Positions 43,316-51,395 of a stretch of 64,000 bases of DNA are shown here, piece after piece. The notes beneath the pieces are model-generated. The model ran no database searches. It had not been told where the DNA came from and saw nothing but the letters and a program-made list of their open reading frames with translations. Source of the DNA: Caldilineaceae bacterium (GTDB lineage: Bacteria; Chloroflexota; Anaerolineae; Caldilineales; Caldilineaceae); contig JADLDO010000028.1 in assembly GCA_020846635.1 (NCBI GenBank), positions 682,001 to 746,000 of the forward strand, in the 5' to 3' direction. The position numbers and the translations under genes are program-made. The stretch's first letter is position 1. Every line of letters starts with the position of its first letter.

Positions 43316-43516
43316 ATGCAAGATGAGATCATCTTCGTCGTTGAGAAGTCACCAGAGGGTGGGTATGAAGCTTGCGCAGTGGGGCACTCAATCTATACCT
43401 ATGCTGATACGCTGGGTGAATTGCAAGTGATGGCTGAGGGTGCCGTTCGTTGCCATTTTGAAGAGGGTGAGCAGCCTTCTTGTTGTCTTGCAGGAGAATC
43501 AATAGCTTTCGTATAA
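43316..43516 (+). CDS. HicB-like small protein
   Basis: 66 residues with the partial RNase-H-like HicB fold: EIIFVVEKSPEGGYEACAVG, then TLGELQVMAEGAVRCHFEE. Related small proteins are found singly in many cyanobacteria and Chloroflexota, sometimes misnamed 2-oxoisovalerate dehydrogenase. No HicA mRNA-interferase gene adjoins it, and the usual C-terminal DNA-binding segment is missing. ATG at 43316 was chosen because GGAG lies nine bases upstream; an ATG five codons earlier is also in frame. Confidence 0.7.
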   Translation: MQDEIIFVVEKSPEGGYEACAVGHSIYTYADTLGELQVMAEGAVRCHFEEGEQPSCCLAGESIAFV

Positions 43517-43577
43517 ACCTTTCTCAAGGTTCAAATCTTCGAAAAGGTCTTCACTACGAGTTTCGTCACCCCGCATA

Positions 43578-46500
43578 TTAAAACAACTTCAACTGCAAAT
43601 CTTCTGCCTTTTCGCGCTTCTGCGGCAGTTGCGATGGCGTAAGTATCGCCTTGCGCGCGGCTTCGATCTCGCCCACAAAGCGCGAGGGAGGCAGCGTCAC
43701 CATCTGCCCAAAGAGCAGCCGCCGCGCAGCATAGGTCAGCGTGAGCGTCTCCTGCGCGCGTGTCATGCCCACATAAAACAAGCGTCGTTCCTCGGCAATA
43801 TCTACCGTCTGTTCCTCATTGGGCGGCAGATAGGGGAGCAATCCCTCCTCACACCCCACCATAAAGACCACTGGAAACTCTAGGCCCTTTGCCGCGTGCA
43901 AGCTCATGATGGCGACACGGTCGGCGCGTGGATCAAAGGCATCGGCCCCGCGCTGCAACGCCATTTGGTCGAGGAACTCGCTGGTTTGTGTGCCAAAGGG
44001 GATGGCGCGCAGCCGCAATTGCGCCACGCGCTCATTTTGTGCGGGCGTGGGCTTCTCGCCTTGCCAGCTTGCCCATGCGGCAAAGAGAGGGGGAATGATC
44101 TCATCGAGCCGTGTTGTGCCATCCGCTGGCGCGGGCCAATCCGTCCCGAGCGCCAGCAGCCCGCCGATTCTGCGCCGTTGGGCCGGTTTCAACGAGCCGG
44201 AGATCGCCGCGCCGCGCAGCGCAGTTTCTACCCCATGTACAGCCACCTGCTCCGCAAGCCATGCCAGCACATCCTCTGTTGGCGCACCCTTGCCATTGCC
44301 TAGCAGCGTGGTCAAGGGCAGCAGGGCATGGGCAGGTTGGGCGCGCAAGCGCAGCAGCGCCAACAATTCGCGGATGTGGCGGTGGCTGGTCAGGGCATCG
44401 CCCACAATTTGGTAGGGAATCCCGGAACGGTCGAAGGCTTCAATCAGGGCGCGGCGTTGGACACCCAGGCGATAGAGGATGGCAAAGTCACCAAAGGAGC
44501 GATCCCCCGCTGCCGTACCCGCGACCCGTCCTGAGTCGAGCGAGAAATAGGAAGTGCCGCCCACTGCCTGTTCGATGGTATGCACCAGGTATTCTGCCTC
44601 GGCGCGGTCGGTGGACGCTGGATAGATCTCCAGCTTAACCTCCTGCGTAAACGCTGACCAAAGGCGGCGTCCCTCTGCGTCTGTCTGGGGACGGTCGGGG
44701 TTGTTGGCGATGACCTGGGCGGCTGCTTCGAGCAAGGCTTGTGGCGTGCGATAGCTCTGGCGCAGTTCCACCGTGACCGCACCGGGGAAGTCTTGCACAA
44801 ACGAGTGGAAATAGGCGGGATTGGCCCCGCGGAAGCTGTAGATCGCCTGGTCAGGGTCGCCGATGACACAGACATTCGCTCCATCCGCGGCCAATGCGCG
44901 CAGCAGCCGGTATTGTGCCGTGTTGACATCTTGATATTCATCGACCGACAACCAGCGGTAGCGCGCGTGCAGCGCGTCCCGGACATCAGCATCCGTAAGC
45001 AGGAGTTGTACAGGCAGGCGTACCAAGTCATCAAAATCCACCGCTTGCGCGGCAGCAAGCGCCTCGTGATAGGCGTGGTAGCGCACCACTAGGTCGTCAT
45101 CATCCTTGAATGTGTCAAGGTCTATGAGATGGTTCTTGGCGTGGCTGATCCAATCCAGTGTGCGCCGCAGCTCCTGTTCGCCCAGGTCGGGCAGGGCGCG
45201 GTGCAGAAGCGCGGCGCGGTCATCGTCGTCGAGGATGACAAAATCGGGGGCTAGCCCAAGCCGTTCGCCCCAGGTACGCAGCAGGTGCGCGCCAAAAGCA
45301 TGGAAGGTGCTGATAGTGAGCCGTTGGGTGATTTCGTCGCCCACCAAATCCGCCAGGCGCGAGCGCATCTCCTCGGCGGCTTTGTTGGTAAAGGTGATGG
45401 CAAGGATCGCTTCGGGCGCAACGTCACGCGCACGCAGCAGATGGGCAATGCGGACGGTGAGCGTGCGCGTCTTGCCTGTGCCGGGACCTGCCACAATGAC
45501 CAACGGGGCATCGACACAGGTCGCCGCGGCGCGCTGGTCGGCGTTGAGGCGATCAAGCCATTCTCCTGGCAATGCCGCGGCGCGCGCCCCCTGATCTGGC
45601 AAGGTCTGCGCTAGAGCGGCTGCCGCGGGCGTGCGCGGCGTTTGTTCCGGCGCTGGTGCATCGCTGGGATCGGGGTCTACGTCAAACAAATTGGGCGCAG
45701 GCGAATAGGGGGCTGCTGCTTCTTCAACAAAAAGCCCTAACTGTGGTATTGCCTCCCCTGCTGCACCGGGCGCAAAGACACGGATCGTGCCATATTCGCC
45801 ATCATAGCCCGCCTGGGCGACGACCTCCCCGCGGCGCATACGACCGACTGCTTCCGCGATGCGGCTGCCTCCTGCCGCGGCGATCTCCTCAAGCGGCGCA
45901 TGGCGCAAGATGACCAGTTCTGGGCCTAGCTTCGCCAGGAGCTTTTCGTACTCCTGCTGCACCCGGCGTGACGTTGACCCTACGCCCAGCACCTCGCCCA
46001 GCACTTCGGGCAGGGTGACGAGGCTAAAAAAGGGCGCAGTGCGCGCGGGGCGTTGGCCCGGCGGGCGGTCGGCCAATGTTTCGATGCGGTGCATGGTGCC
46101 GACGGTGACGGGCTTGCCACAGACAGGGCAGCGCAAATCATGGGCGAGACTCGTAGGCGGTTCCCAACAGACACCACATTTGCGATGACCATCAAGATGA
46201 TATTTCCCCTCTTCGGGAAAGAATTCCAGCGTGCCGCCGAAAAGTTCAGGATCGCCTGTGCGTAGCGCGGCCATGATGGCATCATAGGAGGGTTCGCAGC
46301 GCAGGATCGTCGCCTCGCGTGCCAACTTTTGCGGCGAATGGGCATCGGAGTTGGAAATCAGTGTATAGCGGTCGAGGTTGGAGACGCGCCAGTTCATAGG
46401 CGGGTCAGAGGAGAGGCCGGTCTCCAGGGCAAAGATCTCCGAGGTGAGATCGCCAAAGCATTCTTCCACCGAATCAAAGCCCGACTTGGAGCCGAGCATC

Positions 46501-47030
46501 GAGAACCAGGGTGTCCAGATGTGGGCGGGAATTAGCGTACAGCGGGAGTCAACCTCGAGGACAATCTCCAGCAGATCGCGTGAGTCCAGCCCGAGGATCG
46601 GGCGTCCGTCGGAGCGAATGTTGCCGATGCGTTCAAGCGCCTGTTGGATGCGTGCCACCACTTCTAGGGTGGGTGCGGAGATGAGGTTGTGAACTTTGCG
46701 TACGGCATCATGGCGCTTGTAGATGTTGCTGATCTCGCCCATCAGCATAAAGCGCACATCCCCCTGGCAGCTTGCGGGCACGCTCTCTGCCACCGCCGCG
46801 GCGATCTCCGGTTTGAGCCGGAAAAGCCCTTCCTCGGCAGGTTCCAGCGAAGCGTGCATCTCTGCCAGCCAACCCGGATGGGCAATATCCCCCGTAGCGA
46901 CAATCTGGACACCCTTTAGCTGGGCCCAGCGCGCTAGATGCTCAAAGGTGAGGTCGCGGCTGGTGGCACGGGAGTAATGGGAATGGATATGGAGATCAGC
47001 AATTCGTTCGGTTGGTGATGTGGTAGGCAT
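43578..47030 (-). CDS. PHP-domain and UvrD/PcrA helicase fusion with zinc finger
   Basis: 1150 residues. Residues 1-265 are a PHP phosphoesterase with a full metal set: H14/H16 (DLHIHSHYS), D48 and H51, E99, H170, E203, D229/H231 (NSDAHS). A four-Cys zinc ribbon (C285, C288, C301, C304) follows, then a helix-hairpin-helix-like region to ~420. The SF1A helicase starts near 490: Walker A AGPGTGKT (514-521), VDEYQDVN, GDPDQAIYSFRGA, LRQSYRTP, SLHAAKGLEFPVVF and RRLFYVGMTRAQ. Two QLxLF motifs resemble sliding-clamp binding sites: QLGLF in the linker (~430-434) and QLKLF at the very C-terminus. Predicted cytoplasmic DNA repair enzyme joining nuclease/phosphatase with unwinding. Confidence 0.92.
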   Translation of the reverse strand: MPTTSPTERIADLHIHSHYSRATSRDLTFEHLARWAQLKGVQIVATGDIAHPGWLAEMHASLEPAEEGLFRLKPEIAAAVAESVPASCQGDVRFMLMGEISNIYKRHDAVRKVHNLISAPTLEVVARIQQALERIGNIRSDGRPILGLDSRDLLEIVLEVDSRCTLIPAHIWTPWFSMLGSKSGFDSVEECFGDLTSEIFALETGLSSDPPMNWRVSNLDRYTLISNSDAHSPQKLAREATILRCEPSYDAIMAALRTGDPELFGGTLEFFPEEGKYHLDGHRKCGVCWEPPTSLAHDLRCPVCGKPVTVGTMHRIETLADRPPGQRPARTAPFFSLVTLPEVLGEVLGVGSTSRRVQQEYEKLLAKLGPELVILRHAPLEEIAAAGGSRIAEAVGRMRRGEVVAQAGYDGEYGTIRVFAPGAAGEAIPQLGLFVEEAAAPYSPAPNLFDVDPDPSDAPAPEQTPRTPAAAALAQTLPDQGARAAALPGEWLDRLNADQRAAATCVDAPLVIVAGPGTGKTRTLTVRIAHLLRARDVAPEAILAITFTNKAAEEMRSRLADLVGDEITQRLTISTFHAFGAHLLRTWGERLGLAPDFVILDDDDRAALLHRALPDLGEQELRRTLDWISHAKNHLIDLDTFKDDDDLVVRYHAYHEALAAAQAVDFDDLVRLPVQLLLTDADVRDALHARYRWLSVDEYQDVNTAQYRLLRALAADGANVCVIGDPDQAIYSFRGANPAYFHSFVQDFPGAVTVELRQSYRTPQALLEAAAQVIANNPDRPQTDAEGRRLWSAFTQEVKLEIYPASTDRAEAEYLVHTIEQAVGGTSYFSLDSGRVAGTAAGDRSFGDFAILYRLGVQRRALIEAFDRSGIPYQIVGDALTSHRHIRELLALLRLRAQPAHALLPLTTLLGNGKGAPTEDVLAWLAEQVAVHGVETALRGAAISGSLKPAQRRRIGGLLALGTDWPAPADGTTRLDEIIPPLFAAWASWQGEKPTPAQNERVAQLRLRAIPFGTQTSEFLDQMALQRGADAFDPRADRVAIMSLHAAKGLEFPVVFMVGCEEGLLPYLPPNEEQTVDIAEERRLFYVGMTRAQETLTLTYAARRLLFGQMVTLPPSRFVGEIEAARKAILTPSQLPQKREKAEDLQLKLF

Positions 47031-47121
47031 GTGAGGAAGTATAGCATGCCCCTTGCGGCTATGTCACCCAAAGTGAAACAATATCGCGGACTTGGATGGT
47101 TAACATGATTTTGTGTCCAGT

Positions 47122-47235
47122 CTATCGGTAAATATCTCGTCGATGGCCCAAGTCGATGATCAGGACGATTAGTTTGTTATCCTGAATGCTGTAGATGATC
47201 CGATAGTCACCAACGCGCACACGATGGTTAGTCAT
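47122..47235 (-). pseudogene. RelE-type toxin remnant (C-terminal half only)
   Basis: 37 residues beginning MTNHRVRVGDYRIIYSI and ending IDLGHRRDIYR, which matches the last ~40 residues of RelE/ParE toxins (YRLRVGDYRVIY ... GHRREVY). The N-terminal ~50 residues, including the first helices, are missing. Its ATG overlaps the antitoxin stop by eight bases, so the deletion appears to have joined the toxin 3' half directly to the antitoxin gene. Unlikely to be toxic, although the C-terminal fragment contains conserved catalytic positions. Confidence 0.7.
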
Positions 47236-47527
47236 CAATAAGCCCTTCGGCTTTAAGCTCGGCTTTCAGTTGTTCCCAGGGAACCGTTTTCATCTTGCCG
47301 CTGCGAATAGCCTCCAGGACCTCTCTCGCCCGTTGTGCATCTCGCAGATCTTCTAGTTCTTCCTGTATCGCAGCATAATCTTCATAGCGAATCATGGCGA
47401 CGACTGGTTTGGAACGCCGCTCAATCACTACATCCTGTCCAGCCACGACTACATCAAAAACATCACCCAGGCCCCGGCGCACTTCCTCTGCTGTCATTAC
47501 TTTAGGCTGTGCCATTATGGTACTCAT
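47228..47527 (-). CDS. Phd/YefM-type antitoxin
   Basis: 99 residues: MTAEEVRRGLGDVFDVVVAG is the DNA-binding Phd/YefM fold, followed by VIERRSKPVVAMIRYEDY and a long C-terminal helix (ELEDLRDAQRAREVLEAI) that normally wraps the toxin. The partner toxin immediately downstream is truncated, so this is an antitoxin left without a working partner. ATG at 47527 has GAGAG upstream; an alternative start is four codons later. Confidence 0.8.
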   Translation of the reverse strand: MSTIMAQPKVMTAEEVRRGLGDVFDVVVAGQDVVIERRSKPVVAMIRYEDYAAIQEELEDLRDAQRAREVLEAIRSGKMKTVPWEQLKAELKAEGLIDD

Positions 47528-47655
47528 CTTGATTGCTCTCTTCCCTGCGAACCACACGAATCACACGAACCGCATGGATAGTATGGTACACCTGCCAGTC
47601 TTTATTGTCAACCTCTGCTGACCAAACAGGGAAAGCCCCAAGTATACAGGATGCC

Positions 47656-48132
47656 CTACAGCCCGAAGCGCATTAGCACCATGCAGGCGAGGATCACTGC
47701 AAAGGCGATGTTGGAGACGAGCGTGTGACTGCGAATGGTTTGCATGGCTGTGGGGTGGAACTGATCGCCATTCCAAACAGCGGCGTCTAGGCCACTGCGG
47801 AAGCGCCCACCCCAGGCAGTGATGAAGATCATCACAAACAGGGCAACCAGCCAGGTAATGCCGTAGGGGGTCGTCACCAGGTAGCCAAACGACTTGATTG
47901 GCCCCAGGAATGTCCCGCGGATAATCCCCATCAGCATGACCACCATGCCCGCGATCATCATCAGTGGAGCGGCGAATTTGGCGGTGGATTCGTAGGTCGC
48001 CCGCGCCTCCGCCGCGGGACGGGTCAGCAGCGCGGGCCAGATGACATAATCCTGATAAATGTTGGAGCCGATCCAGATCAGACCGGCGGCGATATGAATC
48101 CATTGAACAATGGCTGTGATGGCGATGGTCAT
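47656..48132 (-). CDS. Four-helix membrane protein, CopD-like
   Basis: 158 residues, four hydrophobic segments (about 8-25, 50-72, 85-108, 135-155). The first helix has WIHIAAGLIWIGSNIYQ, a His-containing motif similar to the CopD/DUF2269 membrane families; a further His lies before helix 4 (SHTLVSNIAF). Possible heme or copper ligand, role unknown. Lies in one direction with a cupredoxin lipoprotein and a DUF6220-like protein, suggesting a small copper- or electron-transfer-linked cluster. Confidence 0.7.
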   Translation of the reverse strand: MTIAITAIVQWIHIAAGLIWIGSNIYQDYVIWPALLTRPAAEARATYESTAKFAAPLMMIAGMVVMLMGIIRGTFLGPIKSFGYLVTTPYGITWLVALFVMIFITAWGGRFRSGLDAAVWNGDQFHPTAMQTIRSHTLVSNIAFAVILACMVLMRFGL

Positions 48133-48182
48133 GGCGCTTCTCCTTTTTGCGAATGTGCTTATGGAAAACCCTGCCGACGAAA

Positions 48183-48216
48183 ACCCTCCCTGAAGCTCAG
48201 AAGCTTCAGGGAGGGT
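48183..48216. repeat. Dispersed hairpin family 1, short form with paired substitution
   Basis: Left arm ACCCTCCCTGAAGCT (48183-48197), right arm AGCTTCAGGGAGGGT (48202-48216). Compared with other copies, CCGG is changed to CCTG and the opposite arm changes to match, so pairing is preserved. Confidence 0.75.
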
Positions 48217-48227
48217 GGTGTGGGCGA

Positions 48228-48662
48228 CTAATTCACCGTAAAGGTTCCCTTCATGCCGAGGATGTCGTGTCCTGGCACAGTGCAGATGTAGTCGTATGTG
48301 CCGGGTTGCAGGTCAACGGTGAGGGATGCGGATGCCCCTGGCTGGATCATCGGGGTCTTCTCGCGTTTCCCGTCGATGGTGATCGCGAAGTCGTGGGGCA
48401 TCGAACCTTCGTTGGTGACAATGAAGGTGACCGCGCCTGCCTCTGCGCTGTTGGTGTCAAGGAGAAATTCAAAATCCTTTGCCACAACATTGACCGGCGT
48501 CCCCGCTGTATTGGCCGCTCCTACCGCTTGTGGCGCACCGGCGGGAGCCTCGGCTCCATTGCGATTTCGCGCTTCTTGATCTCCCTCTCCACAAGCGACA
48601 AGTGCGATACTCAAGACCAGGAGGGTAATAAGCTGTATACTGTGTTGGTAGATGAACTGCAT
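48228..48662 (-). CDS. Cupredoxin lipoprotein (type 1 copper protein)
   Basis: 144 residues. A lipoprotein signal ends at C24 (SIALVAC), followed by a short Ala/Gly/Pro linker and a cupredoxin fold. Copper ligands are H90 (SMPHDF), C127 (YDYICTVPG), H132 and M137 (LGMKG), all present. The protein would carry electrons on the outer face of the membrane, with a plastocyanin-like site. Gene order with two small membrane proteins suggests a local electron-transfer or copper-handling group. Start fits the signal peptide. Confidence 0.9.
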   Translation of the reverse strand: MQFIYQHSIQLITLLVLSIALVACGEGDQEARNRNGAEAPAGAPQAVGAANTAGTPVNVVAKDFEFLLDTNSAEAGAVTFIVTNEGSMPHDFAITIDGKREKTPMIQPGASASLTVDLQPGTYDYICTVPGHDILGMKGTFTVN

Positions 48663-48736
48663 TTTGTGATTTCCCTTCTTTTTCTCTGTTTAGAGTCTTT
48701 TAGAATTTGAACGGTACGAGCGCAAGGCTTCAAACC

Positions 48737-49180
48737 TTAGCGAGTAGGTGCGCGCCAGAGTTGCCAAGCAGATCGAGAGAGGCGCAGCATGACCCAGTAG
48801 ATGACGAGCGCGTTGACGGCGTGCAGACCCCGCGTCCACAGCGGGAGCCCCATCCCGGTCAGCGCCCAGAGAAAGACATACTGCATGGCGATCAGGACAA
48901 ATGGCAGCAGGCTCAAGAGCGTGATCCGCCACGGCTGTCGGGCAACAAGGGCGAGCAGCGGCAGGAGCATGGCAAATAGCTCCAGGATGTGGGCGAAGAC
49001 GCGGTGGTATTCCAAATAGGCAGAATTCACCAGCAGGGACGCGCCCGCAAAGAAAACTTGTAGGACCACACCGGCAATGAACAGGACGGTCCAGGCGTAG
49101 TAGAGCCCCCGCGCAGATCGCACGAAGCCGGATAGTTGTTGCTCAACGGGTTGTGGGGTAAGGGTGTCAATCACAGTCAT
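48737..49180 (-). CDS. DUF6220-like four-helix membrane protein
   Basis: 147 residues with four helices (about 28-50, 62-82, 88-110, 118-138). HRVFAHILELFAML in the second helix and NALVIYWVMLRLS at the end resemble small membrane proteins of the DUF6220 group. The family has no assigned activity. First gene of the apparent three-gene cluster with the cupredoxin and CopD-like protein; gaps between genes are 74 and 95 bases. Confidence 0.65.
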   Translation of the reverse strand: MTVIDTLTPQPVEQQLSGFVRSARGLYYAWTVLFIAGVVLQVFFAGASLLVNSAYLEYHRVFAHILELFAMLLPLLALVARQPWRITLLSLLPFVLIAMQYVFLWALTGMGLPLWTRGLHAVNALVIYWVMLRLSRSAWQLWRAPTR

Positions 49181-49430
49181 ATTCGTTCTATCTCCTCCAG
49201 ATGATCGTTAGAATTGTGGCGAGAGAGGCCACCTGAATAGCTCTGCCTCGCTGGTGGGCCTGCGTGCTGCGTTTTGCCAATCATGGCCCTCGCCGCTGCT
49301 AGACAATCTACAGGGCAAGCGGGTGAGTTGTGATCACCCGCGCGGGGTGAAAGAGAGGGTGATGGAGTGAATTCGAGCGGATTCGGTATAATAAGCGACA
49401 CGTACGACAAGTTTGATGAAGCAGGCGATC

Positions 49431-51308
49431 ATGACGCGTATCCTCAAAACCGATTTTCATTTGCACACCCACCATTCCGACAACCGCGACCGTATGACAC
49501 CGGCGGAGTATGTCACACTGGCGCGCCGCTTTGGCTATGATGCGCTGGGTTTTTGTGACCACCACCACAATCTGACGCAGCCATCCTGGGCGGCATTGCA
49601 GGCGGAGGTGCGCGCCGAAATGGCGCACCTGGCCCCGTCCGAATTGCTGCTGACCACCGGCTATGAAGCCACCTGGATGACAGGCCATCTCTGTGTCCTG
49701 GGCAAACAGGAGTTTGACGCCGAAAGTATTGCCGCGTGTGATCGCCAGATGTGGTCACCCGCCAATACCCGCATTTTGGCTCATCCCGACAACAACATTT
49801 GTGCATGGCGCTTGCCCTTGCCTGTGGGGGTTCAGGGTGTCGAGGTGATCAATGGCGGGCAGGATGCCTATTCGGTCTATGCGGGGAGCCCATGCAACGG
49901 CTTGGCAACCTACCAACGCTACTTGCTGCTCAACCACAAGATCGCGGCCATTGGGCAATCCGATTGTCACCAGCGCAAGGTCTTTGGGCGGGCGTGGACA
50001 GGGGTCTTGGCAGAGGATGACGCGCCGCTTCAGTGGGAGGTGGTGCAGGACGCGTTAAAGCAGGGGCATACCTTCGCCGCCATGGGAGAAATGCCCATCC
50101 GTGTCTGGACAGAAAACGGCTGCAAGCCGGGTGATACCCTGGTTGATGGTGCGGTAGATACCATTTGGTGGGAAGTGCCGAGCGAAGCCGAGGTGACCGT
50201 CTATGTAGCTGACCGGCCTGTGGCCTACTTTCGCGCTGCTGCCCAACAAGCTGGAGAGAGAAGCAGCGGGCACTATCGCCTGTCATACAACGGGCCCCAT
50301 TGGCTGTTGGTCAAACGCGGGTTGGCCTGGGCCGTCTCATCGCCCATTTGGGTGAGCAATCAGCCTGTGGAGAGTGCGCCGATCCGGGCTGCATTGGCAG
50401 AGCAAAGCGCGGTGCAGGAAAGGGCAGATGAGCTACAACGCCAACTGGATTGGCTGTCTGCGCTGGAGGTCGCGCCGGGGCAGATTCCCTATCCGTTGGC
50501 GCATTATGCAGCGTGGCTGCACGCACAACTGCCTGCCGTGTGGACCGACGTTGATCCTGCCTTTTGCGGGCCTGGTGATGCGACCGATTGGGCGATGGCG
50601 CGCTTGCATGAAGCACAGGCGATTTTGACACCGATTTTGCGCGATCTCTGCCGTGTCTATTATCGCACGCCTTTGCATAGAGCGGGCGAGCCGCGGCTGT
50701 TGGTGGCTGCCCCTGATAGACGATTGCCACGCGGTCTTTATCAAGGCACGATGGAACTGCCCCGTCATTGGACGGGGCTTCAGGTGACGAGCGAGGAAGG
50801 ACAGGAGATTCCCTCGCTTGCCCATGCCATCCCTGGCGAGCGCGATCCCCTGCATGGCGAGCGCAGCCGCGTGCAGATGGAGGAGTTGGTGACCTGGTTG
50901 GCGCGTGGGGAAATCCACGAGTATCAATTGCAGGCGTGCCAGTTGACCTGCGAGAATGGGGAGTTGCGTCTTATTGTTGATCTGTGGCCTGCCTGGTTGG
51001 GTGATGTGGCTAGACCGAATCCTGATGCCGCGCAGAAGTTACGCACTGCCCTTGCCGATCCGGCTGTCGTGCGTTTCTTTGTGCATCTGCGGATGCCGCG
51101 CCGTTTTGCGCTGCTCTTTGCGCTGGAGGAATCGCTGCCTGTGGATCATCTGATTTTGCGCGTGGTTGAGGCTCCAGGGGAAGAAGCTGGAGATGGGGAA
51201 GCAACTGGAGATAGAGAAGCAGAGGAGAAGCGCACCCTCCGTTTCTATCAGGAGGATGCGCTTGCGAATGATCCTTCCGAGCAATCGCTGGTTGTCCAGC
51301 TTATTTAA
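49431..51308 (+). CDS. Large PHP-domain metal-dependent phosphoesterase
   Basis: 625 residues. The first ~200 residues carry a PHP metal set: FHLHTHHSD, GFCDHHHN, TTGYEATW, ILAHPDNN and IGQSDCHQ. The remaining 400 residues include an Ig-like segment (VWTENGCKPGDTLVDG) and then a large alpha-rich part with no recognised motif; the tail is Glu/Gly-rich. The N-terminal module resembles the histidinol-phosphatase-like PHP proteins; substrate unknown. Not related to the PHP-helicase fusion apart from the fold. The start is uncertain: ATG at 49431 or, six codons upstream in frame, another ATG at 49416. Confidence 0.75.
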   Translation: MTRILKTDFHLHTHHSDNRDRMTPAEYVTLARRFGYDALGFCDHHHNLTQPSWAALQAEVRAEMAHLAPSELLLTTGYEATWMTGHLCVLGKQEFDAESIAACDRQMWSPANTRILAHPDNNICAWRLPLPVGVQGVEVINGGQDAYSVYAGSPCNGLATYQRYLLLNHKIAAIGQSDCHQRKVFGRAWTGVLAEDDAPLQWEVVQDALKQGHTFAAMGEMPIRVWTENGCKPGDTLVDGAVDTIWWEVPSEAEVTVYVADRPVAYFRAAAQQAGERSSGHYRLSYNGPHWLLVKRGLAWAVSSPIWVSNQPVESAPIRAALAEQSAVQERADELQRQLDWLSALEVAPGQIPYPLAHYAAWLHAQLPAVWTDVDPAFCGPGDATDWAMARLHEAQAILTPILRDLCRVYYRTPLHRAGEPRLLVAAPDRRLPRGLYQGTMELPRHWTGLQVTSEEGQEIPSLAHAIPGERDPLHGERSRVQMEELVTWLARGEIHEYQLQACQLTCENGELRLIVDLWPAWLGDVARPNPDAAQKLRTALADPAVVRFFVHLRMPRRFALLFALEESLPVDHLILRVVEAPGEEAGDGEATGDREAEEKRTLRFYQEDALANDPSEQSLVVQLI

Positions 51309-51376
51309 GAAGATTTCTCGCCCAGAGGCGCAGAGAAATCTTCTTCCTCCTCTGCGCCTCAGCGTCTCCGGGCGAG
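51309..51376. repeat. Hairpin family 2 copy with alternative hairpins
   Basis: CTCGCCC (51317-51323) and GAGGCGCAGAG (51325-51335) pair with 51370-51376 and 51350-51360. A competing hairpin GAAGATTTCTC (51309-51319)/GAGAAATCTTC (51333-51343) uses overlapping bases. Between convergent genes, so probably terminates both. Confidence 0.55.
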
Positions 51377-51395
51377 CTAATTCCCGCCTTCTCTG

